From: Photorhabdus thracensis
Lineage (GTDB): Bacteria; Pseudomonadota; Gammaproteobacteria; Enterobacterales; Enterobacteriaceae
Direction: 5' to 3'
NCBI RefSeq assembly: GCF_001010285.1
Contig: NZ_CP011104.1
Span: 1,302,001-1,366,000, forward strand
DNA length: 64,000 bases
The notes under the pieces were generated by a model that made no database searches, was not told the origin of the DNA, and was given only the letters and a program-made list of their open reading frames with translations. Positions 57,791-64,000 of this stretch are shown in pieces. The first letter of the stretch is position 1; every line of letters begins with the position of its first letter. A program made the position numbers and the translations under genes.

Positions 57791-60250
57791 ATGCGAGTGC
57801 TTAAATTTGGAGGAACTTCGGTCGCTAATTGCCTGCGTGTGCAGAGCGTCGCCGATATTGCAGAGAAAAAACTTTCTCAGGGAGGAGTTGCGTTAGTGCT
57901 TTCCGCCCCGGCAAAAATTACCAACCATTTAGTGGCGATGATCGAAAAAACTGTGGCTGGACAAGATGTTATTACCCATATGCACGATGCAGAGCGGATC
58001 TTTGCTGATTTATTGCAGGGGTTAGCGCAAGCACAATCTGGTTTTGATTATGAGCGGTTAAAAATGGTGGTGGAGCAAGAATTTGCTCAATTGAAGCAGG
58101 TTCTGCATGGTATTGCATTACTGGGTCAATGCCCGGACAGCATTAACGCTTCCCTGATTTGCCGTGGTGAAAAACTCTCTATCGCAATCATGGAGTCTGT
58201 ATTGCAGGCACGTGGTCACAAAGTCACGGTAATTGATCCGGTAAAAAATCTGTTGGCACAAGGTCATTACCTTGAGTCTACGGTAGATATTAATGAGTCT
58301 ACCAAGCGCATTTCTTCTCTGAATATTCCTGATGACCATATTGTCCTGATGGCTGGATTTACTGCCGGCAATGATAAAGGGGAGTTGGTTGTCCTGGGGC
58401 GAAATGGTTCTGACTATTCTGCTGCTGTCTTGGCTGCTTGTTTGCGGGCTGAATGCTGCGAAATCTGGACGGATGTGGATGGCGTTTATACCTGTGATCC
58501 CAGAATTGTACCGGATGCACGGCTATTAAAAGGCATGTCCTATCAGGAAGCGATGGAACTCTCCTATTTCGGTGCTAAAGTGCTTCATCCACGGACTATC
58601 GCCCCGATTGCTCAATTCCAGATCCCTTGTTTGATTAAAAATACCGCCAATCCAGATGCGCCGGGAACACTTATTGGTGACGGGCAAAAAGATGAAAGTA
58701 CGCCGGTGAAAGGGATTACCAACCTGAGCAATATGGCAATGATCAACGTATCAGGCCCTGGTATGAAGGGGATGGTTGGTATGGCCGCAAGGGTATTTGC
58801 TGTCATGTCCCGCAAAGGGATCTCTGTCGTGCTGATTACTCAGTCATCTTCAGAATACAGCATCAGCTTCTGTGTCCCTCAACGTGAATTGGAACGTGCT
58901 CGTCAGGCGTTGAGTGAAGAATTCTATCTCGAACTGAAAGATGGCGTTCTTGATCCTCTGGATGTGATGGAAAATCTTTCCATTATCTCTGTTGTGGGTG
59001 ATGGTATGCGTACCTTGCGTGGCATCTCTGCCCGTTTCTTCTCCGCACTGGCTCGCGGTAATATCAATATTGTCGCTATCGCACAGGGATCTTCTGAACG
59101 TTCTATCTCCGCGGTTATCGACAATGAAATGGCAACGACAGCGGTTCGTCTATGCCATCAGATGTTATTTAATACCGATCAGGTGATCGAGCTCTTTGTT
59201 GTTGGTGTTGGTGGGGTTGGCAGCGTTTTGCTTGAGCAGATCCGTCGTCAGCAAACCTGGCTGAAGCAAAAGCACATTGATTTACGGGTATGTGGTATCG
59301 CCAATTCACGAGCCATGATGACGGAAATGAGAGGTATTTGTCTTGATAACTGGCAGCTGTGTTTATCAGAGGCTAAAGAACCATTTAGTCTAAGCCGTCT
59401 GATCCGCCTGGAGAAAGAGTACCATTTGCTTAATCCGGTGATAGTAGATTGTACCTCCAGTCAGCAAATTGCTGACCAATATGCCAGTTTCCTGAGTGAT
59501 GGTTTCAACGTGGTAACGCCGAATAAAAAAGCCAATACTTCGTCAATGGCTTATTATCGTCAGATCCGTAAGGCAGCAGAGAAATCTAAACGTAAATTTC
59601 TGTATGACACCAATGTGGGTGCGGGTTTACCGGTTATTGAGAACTTACAAAACCTGCTTAACGCGGGTGATGAATTGGTGCAGTTCAACGGTATTCTTTC
59701 CGGCTCTCTCTCTTTCATTTTTGGTATGTTGGATGAAGGAATGTCATTATCTCAGGCGACTTTACTGGCGAAAGAGAAAGGCTATACCGAACCGGATCCT
59801 CGTGATGATCTCTCCGGTATGGATGTTGCCCGTAAGCTGTTGATCCTCGCCCGTGAATCAGGTTATGAACTTGAACTGGAGGATATTGATGTGGAACCTG
59901 TACTGCCAGTCTCTTTTGATAGTAGCGGTAGTGTGGATACTTTTCTTGAGCATTTGCCCCTTCTTGATCACGTTTTCAGCCAGCGTGTGGCAGAAGCGAA
60001 GGAACAAGGAAAAGTGTTGCGCTATGTTGGCATGATTGAACATGGCCGGTGCAGGGTGAAAATCTCCGCAGTAGATGGCAATGATCCACTTTATAAAGTC
60101 AAAAATGGCGAAAATGCGCTGGCATTCTACACACGTTACTACCAACCAATACCGTTGGTGCTGCGGGGCTACGGGGCAGGTAATGATGTCACTGCCGCAG
60201 GTGTTTTTGCAGATATGCTGCGTACTTTATCCTGGAAACAGGGAGTTTAA
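57791..60250 (+). CDS. thrA: Bifunctional aspartokinase I / homoserine dehydrogenase I
   Basis: The 819-residue fusion enzyme catalyses the first and third steps from aspartate to threonine. The kinase part has [10 protein letters not shown] and [14 protein letters not shown]. Two ACT domains around residues 310-460 (including [12 protein letters not shown] and [10 protein letters not shown]) give threonine feedback. The dehydrogenase part has the NAD motif [14 protein letters not shown] and VTPNKKANT. The ATG at 57791 (MRVLKFGG) matches E. coli (820) and has CAGGAG 11 bp upstream; an ATG two codons earlier is closer to the RBS. Confidence 0.97.
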   Translation: MRVLKFGGTSVANCLRVQSVADIAEKKLSQGGVALVLSAPAKITNHLVAMIEKTVAGQDVITHMHDAERIFADLLQGLAQAQSGFDYERLKMVVEQEFAQLKQVLHGIALLGQCPDSINASLICRGEKLSIAIMESVLQARGHKVTVIDPVKNLLAQGHYLESTVDINESTKRISSLNIPDDHIVLMAGFTAGNDKGELVVLGRNGSDYSAAVLAACLRAECCEIWTDVDGVYTCDPRIVPDARLLKGMSYQEAMELSYFGAKVLHPRTIAPIAQFQIPCLIKNTANPDAPGTLIGDGQKDESTPVKGITNLSNMAMINVSGPGMKGMVGMAARVFAVMSRKGISVVLITQSSSEYSISFCVPQRELERARQALSEEFYLELKDGVLDPLDVMENLSIISVVGDGMRTLRGISARFFSALARGNINIVAIAQGSSERSISAVIDNEMATTAVRLCHQMLFNTDQVIELFVVGVGGVGSVLLEQIRRQQTWLKQKHIDLRVCGIANSRAMMTEMRGICLDNWQLCLSEAKEPFSLSRLIRLEKEYHLLNPVIVDCTSSQQIADQYASFLSDGFNVVTPNKKANTSSMAYYRQIRKAAEKSKRKFLYDTNVGAGLPVIENLQNLLNAGDELVQFNGILSGSLSFIFGMLDEGMSLSQATLLAKEKGYTEPDPRDDLSGMDVARKLLILARESGYELELEDIDVEPVLPVSFDSSGSVDTFLEHLPLLDHVFSQRVAEAKEQGKVLRYVGMIEHGRCRVKISAVDGNDPLYKVKNGENALAFYTRYYQPIPLVLRGYGAGNDVTAAGVFADMLRTLSWKQGV

Positions 60251-60252
60251 TT

Positions 60253-61182
60253 GTGGTTAAAGTCTATGCACCCGCATCTATCGGGAACGTCAGTGTTGGG
60301 TTTGATGTACTGGGAGCTGCGGTCTCTCCGGTTGATGGTACTTTGTTAGGTGACTGTGTTACTGTCCGGGCCGCGGAGAGTTTTAGTTTGCGTAATGAAG
60401 GGCGGTTTGTCGGAAAGTTACCTGCGGAGCCGGAGTACAATATCGTTTATCAGTGCTGGCAGCTGTTCTGCCAGCATTTAGGTAAACAATTACCCGTGGA
60501 GATGACGCTGGAAAAGAATATGCCAATTGGTTCTGGTCTTGGCTCCAGTGCTTGTTCTGTTGTGGCGGGTTTGATGGCGCTGAACGAATTTACGGGGCGT
60601 CCATTCAGTGAACACCAATTACTGGAAATGATGGGGCAACTGGAAGGGCGCATTTCCGGCAGCATTCACTATGATAATGTCGCTCCATGCTACCTCGGTG
60701 GCTTGCAATTGATTATGGAACAGGAAGACATTATCTGTCAGCCGGTGCCGTCATTTGATGAGTGGCTATGGGTGATGGCCTATCCGGGCATCAAAGTTTC
60801 CACTGCGGAAGCCAGAGCCATTTTACCAGCAAAATATTCGAAACAGGATGTTATCGACCACGGACGTTTTCTGGCTGGTTTTATTCATGCCTGCCATACA
60901 CGGCAGCCAGAATTGGCAGCCAGATTGATGAAAGATGTGGTTGCTGAACCGTATCGGACGCAACTGCTCCCGGGTTTTGCCAAGGCTCGTGAGGCAGCAA
61001 AAGCGATAGGTGCGTTGACCTGTGGTATTTCTGGTTCTGGCCCGACGTTGTTTTCCATTTGTAATGGTATGACTACCGCAGAGAAAATGGCTCAGTGGCT
61101 GCAACAGCATTATGTTCAGAATGATGAAGGTTTTGTACACATTTGCCGTCTGGATCTCGCAGGCGCACGACAGATAGGGTAA
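60253..61182 (+). CDS. thrB: Homoserine kinase
   Basis: A 309-residue GHMP kinase that phosphorylates homoserine. The ATP-binding glycine-rich motif is [14 protein letters not shown], and the C-terminal GHMP motif is [14 protein letters not shown]. The start is GTG at 60253, 2 bp after the thrA stop, so translation is coupled. Length matches E. coli ThrB (310). Confidence 0.97.
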   Translation: MVKVYAPASIGNVSVGFDVLGAAVSPVDGTLLGDCVTVRAAESFSLRNEGRFVGKLPAEPEYNIVYQCWQLFCQHLGKQLPVEMTLEKNMPIGSGLGSSACSVVAGLMALNEFTGRPFSEHQLLEMMGQLEGRISGSIHYDNVAPCYLGGLQLIMEQEDIICQPVPSFDEWLWVMAYPGIKVSTAEARAILPAKYSKQDVIDHGRFLAGFIHACHTRQPELAARLMKDVVAEPYRTQLLPGFAKAREAAKAIGALTCGISGSGPTLFSICNGMTTAEKMAQWLQQHYVQNDEGFVHICRLDLAGARQIG

Positions 61183-61190
61183 CGGAACGA

Positions 61191-62483
61191 ATGAAACTGT
61201 ATAACTTAAAAGACAACAGCGAGCAGGTAAGTTTTGCACAGGCGGTAAAGCAGGGGTTAGGCAAACAGCAAGGGCTTTTCTTTCCGCAAGATTTACCAGA
61301 ATTTAACCGTGAAGAAATTGCTCAATTACTGAAACTGGATTTTGTTACCCGCAGCAGCCATATTCTTTCGGCGTTTATTGGTGATGAGATTCCGCCAGAA
61401 CAACTGGCGACACGGGTTAAGAGTGCTTTTACTTTTCCGGCACCTGTGGCAAAAGTGGAAGATGATGTTGCAACACTGGAATTGTTCCACGGCCCGACTC
61501 TGGCATTTAAAGATTTTGGTGGTCGTTTTATGGCGCAAATGCTGGCACAGGTTGCTGATGAGCAGCCTGTGACTATCTTGACCGCGACTTCCGGCGATAC
61601 TGGTGCAGCGGTAGCACACGCCTTTTATGGGTTGAACAATGTACAGGTGGTGATCCTGTATCCACAGGGAAAAATCAGTCCGTTACAGGAAAAACTGTTC
61701 TGTACATTGGGCGGTAATATTCATACGGTGGCAATTGATGGTGATTTCGATGATTGCCAGGCACTGGTTAAGCAGGCGTTTGATGATAATGAATTAAAAC
61801 AGGCTCTGTATCTCAATTCAGCTAACTCAATTAACATCAGCCGCTTGTTGGCGCAAATTTGCTATTACTTTGAGGCGGTTGCTCAATTACCAGAAGATAA
61901 GCGTAAACAACTGGTTATCTCTGTACCAAGTGGGAATTTTGGTGATTTGACCGCAGGTTTATTGGCGAAATCAATGGGGCTGCCGGTAAAACGCTTTATT
62001 GCTGCGACGAATGTTAACGATACAGTTCCACGTTATTTGACCGATGGAAAATGGACGCCTCATCAGACAGTTGCCACGCTTTCCAATGCAATGGATGTTA
62101 GTCAGCCAAACAACTGGCCGCGTATTGAAGAATTGTTTTATCGTAGATCTTGGCCGTTAAGTGAATTGGGCTATGGTGTAGTCAGTGATGAAGTGACTAA
62201 AGAGACAATTAAGGTGCTGGCTAAATTGGGTTATATCTCTGAACCTCATGCTGCCATTGCTTACCGTGTCCTGCGTGATCAGTTACAGGAAAATGAGTAC
62301 GGGTTGTTTCTCGGTACGGCTCACCCGGCGAAATTTAAAGAGAATGTGGAGCAAATTCTGGGTGAGGAATTACCATTGCCTGAAACGCTGGCAGAACGGG
62401 CTGATTTAGCGTTGTTGTCCCATTATTTGCCCGCAAATTTTGCTGAATTGCGAGCTTTCCTGATGGAAAGAGCACCTGAGTAA
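61191..62483 (+). CDS. thrC: Threonine synthase
   Basis: The 430-residue PLP enzyme converts O-phosphohomoserine to threonine. The PLP lysine is in TLAFKDFGGRFMA, with the phosphate loop VPSGNFGDLTAG and the ATSGDTGAA motif. The ATG at 61191 (MKLYNLKDNSEQ) follows an ACGGAACG site and matches E. coli (428); the frame is open further upstream within thrB. The IS982 remnant begins 3 bp after the stop codon. Confidence 0.97.
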   Translation: MKLYNLKDNSEQVSFAQAVKQGLGKQQGLFFPQDLPEFNREEIAQLLKLDFVTRSSHILSAFIGDEIPPEQLATRVKSAFTFPAPVAKVEDDVATLELFHGPTLAFKDFGGRFMAQMLAQVADEQPVTILTATSGDTGAAVAHAFYGLNNVQVVILYPQGKISPLQEKLFCTLGGNIHTVAIDGDFDDCQALVKQAFDDNELKQALYLNSANSINISRLLAQICYYFEAVAQLPEDKRKQLVISVPSGNFGDLTAGLLAKSMGLPVKRFIAATNVNDTVPRYLTDGKWTPHQTVATLSNAMDVSQPNNWPRIEELFYRRSWPLSELGYGVVSDEVTKETIKVLAKLGYISEPHAAIAYRVLRDQLQENEYGLFLGTAHPAKFKENVEQILGEELPLPETLAERADLALLSHYLPANFAELRAFLMERAPE

Positions 62484-62485
62484 TT

Positions 62486-62953
62486 AACCCGAATTCTGTT
62501 TAAGCCGTCACTGAAAAATCGTCTTCCGAATAGAAAACTTTCAGTGATGGCATCTTCCATTTAAGGCAATAAGCAATCAAACCGCCTAAAACGGTCAACA
62601 TAAATCCTTTTATACTTCGGTGGCGAGAATGCTCTATTTGAGAAACGGTTTTTAATTGCCCATTAATCGGTTCGATGATAAAACGCCTCGATAACATTAT
62701 TTTATCCCATTCAGCCAGCAGGCGTGCTTTCATATTTCGGCGCTTTTGGGTGACGAAAGTGACATCGGTTTTGCCTAAATCGTCTGCCAGTTCCTGACTG
62801 AGATAACCTTTATGGCCGTAAAGCGAACCCGTTAATTCTGTTGTTAATTCGCGAACAGGTTCCCGAGTATCCACATTACTGGCAGTGACTTTAAGCGCGA
62901 GAATTTCACCCTGGTGATTGATAACCCGGTGTAATTTGAAACCGTAAAACCAT
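62486..62953 (-). mobile_element. IS982-family element, 5'-truncated copy
   Basis: The terminal repeat (AACCCGAATTCTG at 62486-62498) and the transposase C-terminal half are retained. Similarity to the copy at 41653-42617 stops near 62953, where sequence of a different element begins. The missing part includes the left end, so it cannot move alone. Confidence 0.85.
62500..62953 (-). pseudogene. IS982-family transposase, C-terminal fragment
   Basis: About 150 codons from FYGFKLHRVINHQGE through the last catalytic region (RRFIIEPINGQLK) to the end EDDFSVTA. It keeps the 28 bp that are deleted in the other copy, reading DTREPVRELTTELTGSLYG. The ORF can be opened a few codons upstream (MHNRGVHIW), but those codons come from the neighbouring sequence. 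Confidence 0.85.
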
Positions 62954-63189
62954 ATATGGACGCCCCGATTATGCAAGCACTAAATTGATACGGTTTACGA
63001 CCATATATCCGGCGTCATAAAGGGCTTATTTGCTCGCGCCATGATGTCATCCGCACCCTGTTTCCTTATCATCCGTCATCGGTATGTAACGACCTCGGTT
63101 TTACTCAGGTTATCGCAGGGCCGATAACCGTTTTTTCATCAGTGTTTACAAACTCGGTTAAAACGTCTATTTCGATTCACTCAATTCAA
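62954..63189 (-). other. 3' non-coding end of the IS110-family element
   Basis: About 235 bp without an ORF between the IS982 remnant and the IS110-family transposase stop. Short near-repeats (CCATATATGGACGCC and CCATATATCCGGCGTC) lie near its outer end. In IS1111-type elements the structured non-coding end carries the guide (bridge) RNA, so this is a place to look; I have not folded it. Confidence 0.35.
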
Positions 63190-64000
63190 TTAATTGATAG
63201 CAAAAGCCTTCTTCATATTATAATCAACCTTATCCGTCAGAACACGCCAGATAATTCGGGTCAGCTTGTTGGCTAAAGCAACCACGGCTTTCATGGCCCC
63301 ACATCGGGTAATCAGGGTTCTTAGCCACTCGCCTAAAGGGTCATCCCGTTTTTGTACGCCGCGCATCATGGCGCGGGCACCATGAATAATTAACGTTCGG
63401 AGATGACGATTACCCTGTTTGCTCAGGGAAGAGAGACGATTTTTCCCGCCTGAACTGTGTTGCCGGGGGACTAAACAGTTGTCGGCCATTGGCAAATTGA
63501 GATGCGCTGACGTCACTCACGAAAGCAGCCGCAATAAGGGGACCGACACAGGGAATAGTGAGCAGAGGGTCATAACCCGGTTGCTGGCGAGACAGTGCCA
63601 CAATTTCTTTATCCATATCATGGATACGCAGGTTCAGGGCACATAAATCTTCCCGCGAGGTATAAAGTAAACGTCGCAGGGCAGAAGACAAGGCATTGTT
63701 CTCATCTTCCAGAACATCAGGTAAATGGTGTTGAAGTGACTGAATGCCAACGGGAATAATCACGCCCTGCTCAGCGAGGAACGCCCGGAGTTGATTGGCA
63801 AGCGCGGTGCGTTGCTCCACCATGAGCTGTCGGGCGCTACGCAGTGCTTTAATATCCTGCTGTTCCACTGTTTTAACCGGGACAAAATGGATACCCGGAC
63901 GACAGGCAGTCTCGCAGATAGCCAACGCATCATTGGCATCGTTCTTTTGATGATGGCTAAAGGCTTTGACGTGCTGGGTGGGGACGAGCCTGACGGTATA
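63190..64000 (-). pseudogene. IS110/IS1111-family transposase, frameshifted and cut by window end
   Basis: The minus-strand frame enters from the window end with YTVRLVPTQHVKAFS and HQKNDANDALAI (the DEDD domain). It continues through the helical region and the helix-hairpin-helix-like LLTIPCVGPLIAAAFVSDV to QFANGRQLF. There the frame shifts near 63470-63515 and resumes in another frame with LVPRQHSSGGKNRLSSLSKQGNRHLRTLIIHGARA, spanning the conserved Ser domain typical of the IS1111 group, to the stop at 63190. The lesion would separate the two catalytic parts. The element looks inactive unless it uses frameshifting, which is not usual in this family. Confidence 0.85.

Overview
The window looks like chromosome from an entomopathogenic enterobacterium, most likely Photorhabdus (Xenorhabdus is the main alternative). 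About 39 kb follows the gene order of the E. coli chromosome from 98.9 to 0 minutes: tRNA-Leu, rsmC, holD, rimI, prfC, osmY, yjjU, yjjV, deoCABD, ytjB, serB, radA, nadR, ettA, slt, trpR, yjjX, gpmB, rob, creA, arcA, thrLABC. The dense IS load, the AT-rich nonribosomal peptide locus and a cystathionine beta-synthase/gamma-lyase pair next to deoD fit the Morganellaceae. The genus is inferred.

Positions 1-24.7 kb are accessory. They begin with the tail of an IS630-type transposase joined to the C-terminal third of an HpaB-type flavin monooxygenase, then a frameshifted enterochelin-esterase-like gene, alkaline phosphatase and a metallo-lactonase. The centrepiece (5.9-24.7 kb, all on +) is a biosynthetic cluster that I cannot match to a named product. 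It holds a PyrH-like tryptophan halogenase, a Qnr-like pentapeptide-repeat protein, an NRPS with an N-terminal acyl-CoA-dehydrogenase domain (ACAD, partial C, A, T, C, A, T), a thioesterase, a NodU/TobZ-type carbamoyltransferase, an SGNH-hydrolase-like protein, a Bcr/CflA-type exporter and a hydantoin/Asp-Glu racemase-like enzyme. The parts suggest a small halogenated, carbamoylated dipeptide-derived compound. The Qnr-like protein suggests that DNA gyrase or topoisomerase IV may be the target, with this protein giving self-protection.

An IS256-family element (16366-17662, 8-bp target duplication) sits exactly between the last carrier domain and the thioesterase. Removing the IS and one duplication copy (1305 bp) fuses the two reading frames, so the ancestral synthetase was a single protein of about 2720 residues ending in a thioesterase. 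In this strain the synthetase has lost its covalent release domain, and the thioesterase is left as a separate ORF whose start codon lies in the IS end.

From 24.8 kb the window is core genome: a Fur-controlled DUF1435 gene (yjjZ), two tRNA-Leu(CAG) genes, the rsmC-holD-rimI-prfC block, a CNT nucleoside transporter and the deoCABD operon with twin CRP sites, and then the reverse transsulfuration pair. An IS982-family copy (41.65-42.6 kb) carries a 28-bp internal deletion. The block from serB to thrC follows, with a degenerate orphan ABC ATPase between nadR and ettA. The window ends in a truncated IS982 copy and a frameshifted IS110-family transposase that runs off the end. Visible regulation includes the thr attenuator, the trpR operator, an FNR-like site upstream of arcA, CRP sites, a Fur box and several terminators.
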